Source of the DNA: Enterovirga rhinocerotis
GTDB lineage: Bacteria; Pseudomonadota; Alphaproteobacteria; Rhizobiales; Beijerinckiaceae
Direction of reading: 5' to 3'
Assembly (NCBI RefSeq): GCF_004363955.1
Contig: NZ_SNZR01000014.1
Span: 124,001-188,000 of the forward strand
DNA: 64,000 bases
Position 1 is the stretch's first letter. Each line of letters begins with the position of its first letter. The notes under the pieces were generated by a model. The model had not been told where the DNA came from, did not search any database, and saw only the letters and a program-made list of their open reading frames with translations. Made by a program: the position numbers and the translations under genes. Below are positions 34,642-43,880 of this stretch, piece by piece.

Positions 34642-34732
34642 ACGGCGCACGAGGATGCGATCGTGTTAACGTCGCATGTTGCCTTGTGCCGTTCGTGCCC
34701 GCCGTGGATCGCCCGCCAGGAGCCCCTTGGGG

Positions 34733-36142
34733 TCAGTGCCTCACGCGGGACTCGTCGATCGTCGCCCAGGGGCGCGCTTTCTCGAACGCCCGGGCAGCGC
34801 GCAGGACGAGGTCGTCCCGGCCCATCGCCCCGACGATCTGAAGGCCGACCGGAAGGCCCGATTTCGTCAATCCGCAGGGCACCGTCGCCGCCGGCTGCAG
34901 CGTGAGGTCGAACGGGTAGCTGTAGGGCGTCCAGTTCAGCCAGTCGTCGCCGTAGCGCCCGTCGGGCGGCGTGTTGTGCCCGACCTCGAAGGCCGGGATC
35001 GACAGGGTCGGCGTCAGCAGGAGGTCGTGGCTCTGATGGAAGCGGGCCGCCGCCGTGTAGTTGGCGGCGCGGGCATTGGCCGCCCGCACGAAATCGGCGC
35101 CGGCGAGTTTCGATCCCTCCTGCCCCTCGGCGACGAAGCCGGGGTCGAGCTCCGACCAGCGCTCCTCGGGAATGTCGCGCAGGACCAGCCAGGCCCCCGT
35201 CCGCCACAGGACGCGCAGGATGTCGGTCGGGTCGGAGAAGGCCGGATCGGCATCCTCCAGCACGCCGCCCGACTCGGAAAAGGCGCGGGTGGCGTCGGCG
35301 CACAGCGCCTCGACCTCGGGATCGAGCCCGTCGGCATAGCCGAGGCGCGGGCTCCAGGCGAAGCGCAGGCCGCGCACGCCTTCGTCGAGGTTGAGGGTGT
35401 AGTCCTGCGGCTCCGTCCAGAGCGAGTCGATGTCACGCGGGTCGGGCCTCGCGACCGCGCTGAGCATCGCCGCGGCATCCGTCACGCTGCGGCTCATCGG
35501 GCCGAGATGCGAGACGATGCCGAAGGGGGACGGCGGATAGGCCGGCACGCGGCTGTAGGACGGCTTGTGACCGAAGATGCCGCAGAACGCGGCGGGGATG
35601 CGGATCGAGCCCGCCCCGTCCGTCCCGATATGGAGAGGGCCGATTCCGAGAGCGGCCGCCGCCGCGGCACCGGCCGAGGAGCCGCCGGTCGTCATCCGTG
35701 TGTCCCACGGATTGCGCGTCAGGCCCGTCAATGGGCTGTCGCCGAGGCCCTTCCAGCCGAATTCGGGCAGCGTCGTCTTGGCGAAGGGCACCGCGCCCGC
35801 CTCGATCAGGCGATCGACGGACGGGGCATTCTCCGCTGCCGGAGCATCGCCGACGGAGCGGCTGCCCCGCCGCGCCGGCCGGTCCTTCCAGAGGACGTTG
35901 TCCTTCACCGTGAAGGGCATCCCGTCGAGCGGCCCGACCGGGGTGCCGGCGCTCCAGCGCGCCTCCGAGGCCTTGGCCGCCTCGCGGCCCGCCTCGCGAT
36001 CGATCAGCGTGAAGGCGTTGACGGCCGGATTGACCGCCTCCGCCCGCGTGAGTGCCGCTTCAACCACCTCGACCGGTGAAAACCGCTTGGAGCGATAGCC
36101 TTCGGCAAGAGCCGCGGTGTCGAGGGAGAGAAGATCTGTCAT
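34733..36142 (-). CDS. Amidase (amidase signature family)
   Basis: 469-residue hydrolase of the cytoplasm. The Ser-cis-Ser-Lys triad is visible: Lys in PFTVKDNV, the cis-Ser in TTGGSSAGAAAA and the nucleophile in GTDGAGSIRIPA. GHKPSYSRVP and the C-terminal LQIVGAMGRDDLVLRAA are also family-typical. Length fits stand-alone amidases rather than GatA (no GatCB nearby). The start at MTDLLSLD follows GAGGCGCTTC. Substrate unknown. Confidence 0.9.
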   Translation of the reverse strand: MTDLLSLDTAALAEGYRSKRFSPVEVVEAALTRAEAVNPAVNAFTLIDREAGREAAKASEARWSAGTPVGPLDGMPFTVKDNVLWKDRPARRGSRSVGDAPAAENAPSVDRLIEAGAVPFAKTTLPEFGWKGLGDSPLTGLTRNPWDTRMTTGGSSAGAAAAAALGIGPLHIGTDGAGSIRIPAAFCGIFGHKPSYSRVPAYPPSPFGIVSHLGPMSRSVTDAAAMLSAVARPDPRDIDSLWTEPQDYTLNLDEGVRGLRFAWSPRLGYADGLDPEVEALCADATRAFSESGGVLEDADPAFSDPTDILRVLWRTGAWLVLRDIPEERWSELDPGFVAEGQEGSKLAGADFVRAANARAANYTAAARFHQSHDLLLTPTLSIPAFEVGHNTPPDGRYGDDWLNWTPYSYPFDLTLQPAATVPCGLTKSGLPVGLQIVGAMGRDDLVLRAARAFEKARPWATIDESRVRH

Positions 36143-36203
36143 GAAGCGCCTCGCGATAAGGCGTCCTTCATGGCACGGCCCGGCGAGCGCGAGAAGAACG
36201 CCC

Positions 36204-37130
36204 CTATTGAGCGAAGAACGAGAACAGTGTCGGGGGCTGAGCAGGAGCGGGGGCTGCGGCGACGGCGGGCGTCGCCTCCGGCCTGCCGCCGCGGCGCGCG
36301 GTCCGGTTCGGGCCGGCGAGGCCCTGACGCTTGGCTTCGTAATAGTAGCCCCGGGCATAATGCATCACGGCCCGGTCGTGGCTGCCGCCCGAGACGCGCC
36401 AGGCGCCGGCGAGATATTTGACGGCGTAGGTGAGGTTGGTCTCGGCATCGAGCAGGCCGGCCGGGCCGCCCTGGTAGCCGACGCCGCGGGCCGTCGCGGT
36501 CTTGATCTGCATGAGGCCCATGGCGCCGCCCCGCCCGACGGCGCGCGGATTGTAGCGGCTCTCCCGGATCACGACCCGATGGACCAGCGATTCGGGGACG
36601 TTGTTGATGCGGGCGTGGTGGGCGATCCTGGCGTCGAGCTGGCTCCGGTTCATCGCGGCGCCCGAGGCTGCGGGCGCGGCGGCTGCGGCTTGCGACGCGG
36701 GGGCGGCGGCTGCTCCGGCTCCGCCGAAGAGCGCCTGAAGCGGGTTGGCCGGCGGTGCCGGCTGGGCGGGGGCCGGGGCGGCTTCCACTGCCGGCTCCGC
36801 GGCGGCCTTGGCGGCGCGGCTCCGGCGGCGCTTCGTCCGCTCCTCCGTCCCGGGCTCGGAGGCCGCGGCGTCGCGGCCGGTGGGGGGCGCGGCGGCCATG
36901 CCCGGCGGTGTCGCCGCATCGGCCTTGGCCGGGGCGAGCGCCTGCGGATCGATCGCCGCCGTCCTGGCGGGAGCGGGCTTGCGGGCCTCGGCCGACGGGC
37001 GGGCGGCTCCGAAATCAGGCTTCCGCGGCGGGATCAGGCCTCCCGAAACGGGGGCGGGCTCGGCCAGGGCCGGCAGCGAGATGGCGACCGCGAGGGCGGC
37101 GACGCCCGCCGGAAGGAAACGTGACAGCAT
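36204..37130 (-). CDS. Periplasmic lytic transglycosylase (SLT domain) with Ala/Pro-rich linker
   Basis: 308 residues: Sec signal peptide (MLSRFLPAGVAALAVAISLPALAE), about 130 residues of low-complexity Ala/Pro/Arg linker, then a lysozyme-like SLT domain. The catalytic Glu is in VVIRESRYNPRAVGRGGAMGLMQIK, followed by the AYNxG-equivalent HYARGYYYEAKRQG. It cleaves the glycan strands of peptidoglycan. It is divergent from ddl, the first gene of the cell-wall/division cluster. The linker may span the cell wall or periplasm. Confidence 0.88.
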   Translation of the reverse strand: MLSRFLPAGVAALAVAISLPALAEPAPVSGGLIPPRKPDFGAARPSAEARKPAPARTAAIDPQALAPAKADAATPPGMAAAPPTGRDAAASEPGTEERTKRRRSRAAKAAAEPAVEAAPAPAQPAPPANPLQALFGGAGAAAAPASQAAAAAPAASGAAMNRSQLDARIAHHARINNVPESLVHRVVIRESRYNPRAVGRGGAMGLMQIKTATARGVGYQGGPAGLLDAETNLTYAVKYLAGAWRVSGGSHDRAVMHYARGYYYEAKRQGLAGPNRTARRGGRPEATPAVAAAPAPAQPPTLFSFFAQ

Positions 37131-37499
37131 GGACACCCCATCGGTCCGGGGCCGCTCGGCATCGGTTGCCTCGCCCCGTTGATCCCGCATCGCCGGTCGG
37201 TGGCCCGAGCGGCCCGTGCGCCGACGCACTGTGACGGTTTTTCGGCAAGGAATAGGGCCAGAAGGAGGCACCAAGGCAGAAGCCGCTGCGCCCGGGGCAG
37301 CCGGCCTCCCGGAGGTCTCGCGCCGTTCCAGGCAGCCGCGGCCCGGTGAGATCGGTCGAAGCCGGCCGTTAGCATGCGGGGAAGCTTTGTGCGCTATCGC
37401 CGGAAGGCGAGGCGCGCGGGGGTTGCATGCCGGCGCCTCGCATGCCCGCACTCGTTGGAGTGCGAATCGCCGGACGCGAGAACGAGACGGGACCCATCC
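37131..37499. other. Divergent intergenic region lytic transglycosylase / ddl
   Basis: 369 bp with no supported gene. Frames remain open here on both strands because of high GC, but they lack ribosome sites and conserved segments. It should contain promoters for both the transglycosylase and the ddl-fts operon; I see no clear consensus pair, CtrA box or terminator. Confidence 0.4.
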
Positions 37500-38432
37500 A
37501 TGCCCCACAGCCAGAAGCACGTCGCCGTCCTGATGGGCGGCCTATCCGCCGAGCGCGAGGTTTCGCTCAATTCGGGGAAGGCCTGCGCCAAGGCTCTCGA
37601 GGAGCAGGGCTATCGCATCACGCCGATCGAGGTCGACCAGGACATCGCACGCGTTCTCCAGGCCGTTCGACCCGACATCGCCTTCAACGCGCTGCACGGA
37701 CCCGGAGGGGAGGACGGCACGATCCAGGGCCTGCTGGAGATCCTGCGCATCCCCTACACCCATTCGGGCGTCCTCGCCTCCGCGCTGGCGATGAACAAGG
37801 AGAAGGCGAAGCACGTGATGCGGGCCGCCGGCGTGCCGGTCCCGGGCGGCGTCGTGGTTTCGCGGACCGAGGCGGCCAGCCGGCACGTCCTGCCGCCGCC
37901 CTACGTCATCAAGCCGGTGAGCGAAGGCTCCTCGGTCGGCGTCATCATCGTGCGCGAGGACCGGTCCCATCCGCCGCAGGAACTCGGCCGCGAGGATTGG
38001 CCGTTCGGCGAGGAGGTCATGGTTGAGCCCTTCATCGCCGGACGGGAGCTGACCTGCGCCGTCATGGGGGACAAGGCGCTCGGCGTCATCGACATCCGGC
38101 CGGCGAGCGGAGGGTTCTACGACTACGACGCAAAGTACGCTGAGGGCGGCTCGATTCACGTCCTGCCCGCACAACTTTCACCAAATATTTACCAACGCGT
38201 CCAAGAGTCGGCGTTAACGGCACATCAAGCACTCGGCTGCCGCGGCGTGAGCCGTGCCGACCTTCGATACGACGATACGCCCGGGGGCTCGGGCGCTCTC
38301 GTCGTCCTCGAGGTCAATACGCAGCCGGGCATGACGGTCACGTCCTTGGTGCCGGAATTGGCAGCCCATGCGGGCTTCTCGTTCGGCGAGCTTGTGAGAT
38401 GGATGGTGGAGGACGCGTCGTTGAACCGCTAG
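37500..38432 (+). CDS. ddl: D-alanine--D-alanine ligase
   Basis: ATP-grasp ligase making D-Ala-D-Ala for peptidoglycan. 310 residues, normal for DdlB. Motifs: VLMGGLSAEREVSLNSG at the N-terminus, HGPGGEDGTIQGLLE, PYVIKPVSEGSSVGV for ATP, and VLEVNTQPGMT for metal and phosphate binding. First gene of the division operon, but murC and murB, which normally precede it, are missing upstream. A short, AT-richer patch (about 38174-38232) with unusual codons interrupts its otherwise GC-rich sequence. Confidence 0.95.
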   Translation: MPHSQKHVAVLMGGLSAEREVSLNSGKACAKALEEQGYRITPIEVDQDIARVLQAVRPDIAFNALHGPGGEDGTIQGLLEILRIPYTHSGVLASALAMNKEKAKHVMRAAGVPVPGGVVVSRTEAASRHVLPPPYVIKPVSEGSSVGVIIVREDRSHPPQELGREDWPFGEEVMVEPFIAGRELTCAVMGDKALGVIDIRPASGGFYDYDAKYAEGGSIHVLPAQLSPNIYQRVQESALTAHQALGCRGVSRADLRYDDTPGGSGALVVLEVNTQPGMTVTSLVPELAAHAGFSFGELVRWMVEDASLNR

Positions 38433-39376
38433 GCCCGGGTCGCCCCGGGGGAGCGGTCGCACGCCCGTCACGTCCCGAGCCCGGCCTGCTCGGGGCGCTG
38501 CTTCGTTCGGCCGCTCTGCCGCGATTCGCGCGGCGGCGGCGGGCCTCGGTCTCGGTTCCGCTCGTGCGGCGCATCCCGCGCCTCAGCGGGACCGTCCTCG
38601 CGCTCGGCTTCTTCACCGCCATCGGCGTCTACGGCCTCGTGCAGAACGGGGATTATGCCGATTTCGTCGAAAGCCACGGCGAGCTGCGCGACATCGCCGC
38701 GCGCGGGATCGGCCTCGGCCTCGACAAGATCACCATCTCCGGCATCGCGAGGCTCAACGAGGCAGATCTCCTCGGCGCCGCGGGCATCTCGAACCGCAAC
38801 TCGCTGCTGTTCCTCGACGTCGCGAAGGTGCGGCGGCGGCTCCTCGACGAGCCCTTCATCAAGTCGGCCGAGATCCGCAAGCTCTACCCGAACGGGTTGT
38901 CCATCGCGATCACCGAGCGCCAGCCCTACGCGCTGTGGCAGCTCAACGGCGAGCTCTACGTCGTCGCGCAGGACGGGACCCAGATCGACACGATGCGCGA
39001 TCCGACGCTCGTCGATCTGCCGCTCGTCGTGGGGGAGGGCGCGAACCTCGAGGTCGCGTCCTATGCGGCTCTTCTCGAAGCGGCCGGACCGCTCCGCTCG
39101 AAGATCCGGGCCGGGATGCTGATCTCGGGCCGGCGCTGGACCTTGAAGATGCAGAACGGCCTCGACGTCCGGCTGCCCGAGGAGGACGCGGTCGATGCGA
39201 TGCGGCGTCTCGTCCGGCTCGATCGCGAATCGGGTCTCCTCGAGAAGGACGTGCTCACGGTCGACCTGCGCATGCCCGACCGCGTCATCCTCCGTCTGAC
39301 GGAGGAAGCGGTCGCGGCGCGGGCCGAGGGCACGAAGAAGAAGATCCAGCGTGGCGTGAAGGGGATCGAGACGTGA
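38399..39376 (+). CDS. ftsQ: Cell division protein FtsQ
   Basis: 325-residue bitopic protein linking early and late divisome parts. Cytoplasmic Arg-rich N-terminus, one membrane helix (SGTVLALGFFTAIGVYGLV, about residues 63-81), POTRA domain (DKITISGIARLNEADLL) and beta domain ending near LRMPDRVILRL. It overlaps ddl by 34 bp and its TGA overlaps the GTG of ftsA, so translation is coupled along the operon. Confidence 0.92.
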   Translation: MDGGGRVVEPLGPGRPGGAVARPSRPEPGLLGALLRSAALPRFARRRRASVSVPLVRRIPRLSGTVLALGFFTAIGVYGLVQNGDYADFVESHGELRDIAARGIGLGLDKITISGIARLNEADLLGAAGISNRNSLLFLDVAKVRRRLLDEPFIKSAEIRKLYPNGLSIAITERQPYALWQLNGELYVVAQDGTQIDTMRDPTLVDLPLVVGEGANLEVASYAALLEAAGPLRSKIRAGMLISGRRWTLKMQNGLDVRLPEEDAVDAMRRLVRLDRESGLLEKDVLTVDLRMPDRVILRLTEEAVAARAEGTKKKIQRGVKGIET

Positions 39377-40704
39377 GCCTGAAAGACCACGGCCTGACCC
39401 CGCGCCTGAAGCCGCTCTCGACGCGCCGCAGCGCGACGCTCTCGGTCCTCGACATCGGCACCTCCAAGGTCGTCTGCCTCATCGCCGAGCTGCGCCCCGC
39501 GGCGCCGGGCGAAGCTTTGCGCAGCCGCACCCATCTCGCCCGCATCATCGGGATCGGCCACCAGCGCTCGCTCGGCCTCAAGGCCGGTGCGGTCGTCGAC
39601 CTCGAAGCCGCCGAGACCGCGATCCGCCAGGCCATGCATTCGGCCGAGCGCATGGCGGGGGTCGAGGTGAAGTCCGCCATCGTGAACCTCACCGGCGGGC
39701 GGATCGCCTCGCATCATTTCGAGGCCCAGGTCGGCGTGCGTTCGGGCATGGTCTGCGCGAGCGACATCGGGCGGGTGCTCGAGGTCGCGAGCGGCCACAC
39801 CCTGCGCCCCGGCCGCGCGGTCCTCCACGCCCTGCCGACGGGCTTCTCGATCGACGGCCAGCGCCACATCGTCGAGCCGTCCGGCATGATCGGGCAGAAG
39901 CTCGGCGTCGATCTCCACGTCGTGACGGCGGATGTCGCGGCCTCGCGCAACCTGATGCTCGCCGTCGAGCGCTCGCATCTCGACATCGAAGCCGTCGTCG
40001 CGACCCCCTACGCGTCGGGCCTCTCGGCTCTCGCCGACGACGAGGCCGAGATGGGCGTCGTCGTGATCGACATGGGTGGCGGCTCGACCTCGGCCGGCGT
40101 CTTCTCCGAGGGGCACCTCGTCCATGTCGACGCCATCGGCGTCGGCGGCCACCACATCACCATGGACATCGCACGCGGGCTCACGACGACCGTGACCGCG
40201 GCGGAACGGCTCAAGGCCCTCTACGGCACCTGCATCGCCTCGACCTCCGACGAGCGCGACATGATCGCGGTGCCGCATGTCGGCGAGGACGACGACCGCG
40301 AGGTCTCGAATCACATCCCGCGATCCCAGCTCGTCCGGATCATCCGGCCGCGCGTCGAGGAGATCCTCGAACTCGTCCGCGACCGGCTCCGCCAGGCCGG
40401 CTACGCGGCCCAGACCGGGCGCCGCATCGTCCTCACCGGCGGGGCGAGCCAGCTCGTCGGCCTGCCGGACGTTGCCCGCAAGATCCTCCAGGGACAGGTC
40501 CGGATCGGGCGTCCCCTCGGCGTCAAGGGGCTGCCCGAGGCCGCCAAGGGGCCGGCCTTCGCCGCCGCGGTGGGCATGCTGGTCTATCCGCAGGTGGCGC
40601 ATATCGAACATTTCGAGCCGAAGGGGAACAGTCTGTTCGGCGGCGAAGAGGGATCACGAGGCTATATGGGCAAGATGGCTCGCTGGCTGCGTGAGAGTTT
40701 TTGA
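39373..40704 (+). CDS. ftsA: Cell division protein FtsA (GTG start)
   Basis: Actin-like protein anchoring FtsZ to the membrane, 443 residues. ATPase motifs: VLDIGTSKVVCLIAEL (phosphate 1), VVVIDMGGGSTSAGVFSEG (phosphate 2), RIVLTGGASQLVGLPDVA (adenosine). The C-terminal end GYMGKMARWLRESF is the amphipathic membrane-targeting helix. The GTG start overlaps the ftsQ stop as GTGA. Confidence 0.95.
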   Translation: MSLKDHGLTPRLKPLSTRRSATLSVLDIGTSKVVCLIAELRPAAPGEALRSRTHLARIIGIGHQRSLGLKAGAVVDLEAAETAIRQAMHSAERMAGVEVKSAIVNLTGGRIASHHFEAQVGVRSGMVCASDIGRVLEVASGHTLRPGRAVLHALPTGFSIDGQRHIVEPSGMIGQKLGVDLHVVTADVAASRNLMLAVERSHLDIEAVVATPYASGLSALADDEAEMGVVVIDMGGGSTSAGVFSEGHLVHVDAIGVGGHHITMDIARGLTTTVTAAERLKALYGTCIASTSDERDMIAVPHVGEDDDREVSNHIPRSQLVRIIRPRVEEILELVRDRLRQAGYAAQTGRRIVLTGGASQLVGLPDVARKILQGQVRIGRPLGVKGLPEAAKGPAFAAAVGMLVYPQVAHIEHFEPKGNSLFGGEEGSRGYMGKMARWLRESF

Positions 40705-40740
40705 GTATATCCGATACGGGGTCGGAGAAAGGACAAGGTC

Positions 40741-42429
40741 ATGATTAATCTGGGAGCCCCGGACATCCGGGAACTGAAGCCTAGAATCACGGTGTTCGGT
40801 GTGGGCGGTGCGGGCGGCAATGCCGTCAACAACATGATCGAATCGGGCCTGATGGGCTGCGAATTCGTCTGCGCCAACACGGATGCGCAGGCGCTCTCGT
40901 CCTCGCGCTGCGAGCGCATCGTGCAGATGGGTCTCGGCGTGACGGCCGGTCTCGGCGCGGGCTCGCAGCCCGAGGTCGGGCGTGCGGCTGCCGAGGAGGT
41001 GATCGACGAGATCCGCGACCAGCTCTCCGGCTCGCACATGGCCTTCATCACCGCCGGCATGGGCGGCGGCACCGGAACCGGTGCGGCTCCGGTCGTGGCC
41101 CGCGCGGCCCGCGAGATGGGCATCCTCACGGTCGGCGTCGTCACGAAGCCCTTCCAGTTCGAGGGCGTGCGCCGGATGCGCGTCGCCGAAGCGGGCGTGA
41201 TCGAGCTGCAGCAGCATGTCGACACGCTGATCGTCATCCCGAACCAGAACCTGTTCCGCGTCGCGAACGAGAAGACGACCTTCGCGGACGCCTTCTCCAT
41301 GGCCGACCAGGTGCTCTATTCGGGCGTCGCCTGCATCACCGACCTGATGGTCAAGGAAGGCCTGATCAACCTCGACTTCGCCGACGTCCGCGCGATCATG
41401 CGCGGCATGGGCAAGGCGATGATGGGCACGGGCGAGGCGTCCGGCGAGCGGCGCGCCATCCAGGCGGCCGAGGCGGCCATCGCCAATCCGCTCCTCGACG
41501 AGGTCTCGATGCGCGGCGCCCGCGGGCTCCTCATCTCGATCACGGGCGGCCGCGACCTCACGCTCTACGAGCTCGACGAGGCTGCGACCCGCATCCGCGA
41601 GGAGGTCGATTCGGACGCCAACATCATCCTCGGCGCAACCTTCGACGAATCGCTCGAAGGCACGATCCGCGTCTCCGTCGTCGCGACGGGAATCGACCAG
41701 CCGCTCGAGGCCGAGAATCCCCTCTCGGCGACCGAGCAGCGAATCGCGGAAGTGGCCGAGAAGCTTCGCGCCGAGGCTCGCCAGCGCGCCGCCCAGGCTC
41801 AGCCGGGGTCCGCGCCGCAGGCCCGCGTCGACGCGAATGCCCGCGCCGCCGAGATCGTGGCGCAGGCCGCGATGGAGCCGGCGGCACCGATGATGCGCGA
41901 CGACATCACCCTGACGCCCGTCGCCCCGAAGGGTGCCGGCTACGATCCGGTCGCCGTCGCGCCGGCCCCGCATGCCGATCACGCTCCGGTGTCCCGGCAG
42001 CCCTTCCTCCCGCCGGAGCCCGAGCGGGTGATGCGCCAGCCGCGCATGCCCCGGATCGAGGAACTGCCGGTTCCGGCTCAGAAGCAGATCCGGGCCCAGC
42101 ACGGCCAGCCGGAGGGGATCGGCCAGGAGGCCAAGAGCTTCCTGCGCAAGCTCGCCACGGTCGGCTTCGGCCGCCGCGACGACGTGCCGAATTCGGCCGC
42201 GCCCGTTCTGCCGGAGCCGTCGGCGCCGCATCATCAGGCGCTGCCCGAGCCCGCTCCGCGCATGCCCGCGGCCGGTGCCGATTACGTGAAGCGCCCGCCC
42301 CAGCAGCCTGCCTATCGGCCGGCTCAGGGCGCGCTCGATGGACAAGGCAGGATCGTGCCGGCGCCTCGTGCAAGCGAGGACGACCAGCTCGAAATCCCGG
42401 CATTCCTGCGCCGTTCGACCTCGGCCTGA
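40741..42429 (+). CDS. ftsZ: Cell division GTPase FtsZ
   Basis: Tubulin-like GTPase forming the Z-ring. 562 residues: GTPase core (about 15-320) with [12 protein letters not shown], the tubulin signature GGGTGTGAA and the T7 loop NLDFADVR; then an unusually long, Pro/Ala-rich linker (about 325-545), typical of alphaproteobacteria; then the conserved C-terminal peptide LEIPAFLRR that binds FtsA and other partners. AGAAAGGA precedes the start. It lies 36 bp after ftsA and ends at a strong terminator. Confidence 0.97.
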   Translation: MINLGAPDIRELKPRITVFGVGGAGGNAVNNMIESGLMGCEFVCANTDAQALSSSRCERIVQMGLGVTAGLGAGSQPEVGRAAAEEVIDEIRDQLSGSHMAFITAGMGGGTGTGAAPVVARAAREMGILTVGVVTKPFQFEGVRRMRVAEAGVIELQQHVDTLIVIPNQNLFRVANEKTTFADAFSMADQVLYSGVACITDLMVKEGLINLDFADVRAIMRGMGKAMMGTGEASGERRAIQAAEAAIANPLLDEVSMRGARGLLISITGGRDLTLYELDEAATRIREEVDSDANIILGATFDESLEGTIRVSVVATGIDQPLEAENPLSATEQRIAEVAEKLRAEARQRAAQAQPGSAPQARVDANARAAEIVAQAAMEPAAPMMRDDITLTPVAPKGAGYDPVAVAPAPHADHAPVSRQPFLPPEPERVMRQPRMPRIEELPVPAQKQIRAQHGQPEGIGQEAKSFLRKLATVGFGRRDDVPNSAAPVLPEPSAPHHQALPEPAPRMPAAGADYVKRPPQQPAYRPAQGALDGQGRIVPAPRASEDDQLEIPAFLRRSTSA

Positions 42430-42456
42430 ACCCCGAACTTTCAGAGCCGAGATCGT

Positions 42457-42487
42457 GGCCCCGGACCTTCTGGTCCGGGGCCTTTTT
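42457..42487 (+). terminator. Intrinsic terminator after ftsZ
   Basis: Perfect 11-bp stem GGCCCCGGACC-TTCT-GGTCCGGGGCC (42457-42482) followed by five T. It separates the ddl-ftsQAZ unit from lpxC, which must have its own promoter in the following 260 bp; no clear -35/-10 pair is visible there. Confidence 0.93.
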
Positions 42488-42748
42488 CATGCCCGGATGC
42501 CGCCTCCGTGCCGGGCGGGGGCAGGGGCTCGACGAGGGGGACGAGCTTTATTACGGGGCTGTAACAGACCGTAAGAAAGAGTGATTTGGCTGGGCGGCGC
42601 CGTGGGACTAATTTCAGGCTGTATCGTTTTCGACGGCAGCTGGCCCGCGTTGACAGGGCCGCGCCGGTACCGGGGCACAAACACGGGTGAGATCCGAATT
42701 CGGCGGACGCCAGTCGCGCGCCGATGAAGCTCGGCCCGAGGTGATAGG

Positions 42749-43696
42749 ATGAAGAGCAGTCATCAAGCCACGTTGGGGGCTCCGGTCTCGCTGAGAGGCA
42801 TCGGGGTCCATTCGGGCAAGCCGGTCAACCTCCATCTTCATCCCGCCCAGGCGGGCCATGGCATCGTGTTCCTGCGGACGGGGCTTCCCCATGGCCGGGA
42901 CCGGCTGATCGAGGCGAATTTCTCCTCCGTCACCGCGACCGAGCTCTGCACCGTGATCGGCGACAAGGAGACCGGTGCCGTCGCCACGATCGAGCACCTG
43001 ATGGCGGCGTTCTCCGCCCTCGGCGTCGACAACGTCCTCGTCGAGATCGACGGAGCCGAGGTGCCGATTCTCGACGGCAGCGCGTCCCCCTTCGTCGAGG
43101 CGATCGATTCGGTCGGGCTCGTCCGCAGCGCGGCCACGCGGCGCTATCTCAAGGTCCTCAAGCCCGTGCGGGTCGAGAAGGGCATCGCCAGCGCCGAGCT
43201 CCTTCCCAATTCCCGAGGCTTCCGCCTCGACGTCGCGATCGATTTCCAGAACCCGATCATCGGCAAGCAGCGCAAGGTCATGGACCTGACGCCCGACCGC
43301 TTCCGCCACGAGATCTCCCGCGCTCGCACCTTCGGCTTCATCGGCGACGTCGAGAAGCTCTGGAAGGCGGGCTTCGCGCTCGGCGCCTCGCTCGAGAACA
43401 CCGTCGCGATCGGCGACGGCGCGATCATCAACCCCGAAGGCCTGCGCTTCGCCGACGAGTTCGTCCGCCACAAGATGCTGGATGCCGTCGGCGACCTGTC
43501 GCTGACCGGGTTTCCCCTGCTTGCCACCTACAAGTCCCATTGCAGCGGCCATCGCCTCAATGTCGCCGTCTTGGAAGCGCTTCTGTCCGACCGGGCAAAC
43601 TACGCGATCGTAGACGGCGGGGCGCGGCGCCAGTCGGGTTATGCTGAGATCGGAACGGGAATGGCCGTTCCGGCCTACGCGCCCGACCTGCACTGA
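42749..43696 (+). CDS. lpxC: UDP-3-O-acyl-N-acetylglucosamine deacetylase
   Basis: Zinc deacetylase for the first committed step of lipid A synthesis. 315 residues, normal length. The zinc ligands are His83 (IEHLMAAF), His241 and Asp245 (VRHKMLDAVGDL); the general acid/base residues Glu82 and His268 (SGHRLN) are present. GAGGTGATAGG precedes the ATG. It lies in the typical alphaproteobacterial order ftsZ-lpxC-bamD-recN. Confidence 0.96.
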   Translation: MKSSHQATLGAPVSLRGIGVHSGKPVNLHLHPAQAGHGIVFLRTGLPHGRDRLIEANFSSVTATELCTVIGDKETGAVATIEHLMAAFSALGVDNVLVEIDGAEVPILDGSASPFVEAIDSVGLVRSAATRRYLKVLKPVRVEKGIASAELLPNSRGFRLDVAIDFQNPIIGKQRKVMDLTPDRFRHEISRARTFGFIGDVEKLWKAGFALGASLENTVAIGDGAIINPEGLRFADEFVRHKMLDAVGDLSLTGFPLLATYKSHCSGHRLNVAVLEALLSDRANYAIVDGGARRQSGYAEIGTGMAVPAYAPDLH

Positions 43697-43880
43697 GTCG
43701 AAGATCGGTCCGAAGGCGTAGAGCCGGACCGCGGGTAGGGAAACTGGGCGTGGCCCGAGGCGGATCCTGCCCGGGTGTTGCCTCCAGGACCTTGCCGAAC
43801 AAGCCGTCGATCCGTAGGCGCTGGGCTCCGTGCGCTTCGCCGCGCACGACGCCATGGCCGAGTCTGGGGACCGACGACGG

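Noticed and set aside
43711-43734. Possible terminator after lpxC (GGTCCG / CGGACC)
   Set aside because: Six-bp stem with a large loop and no T-run; too weak to report as a feature.
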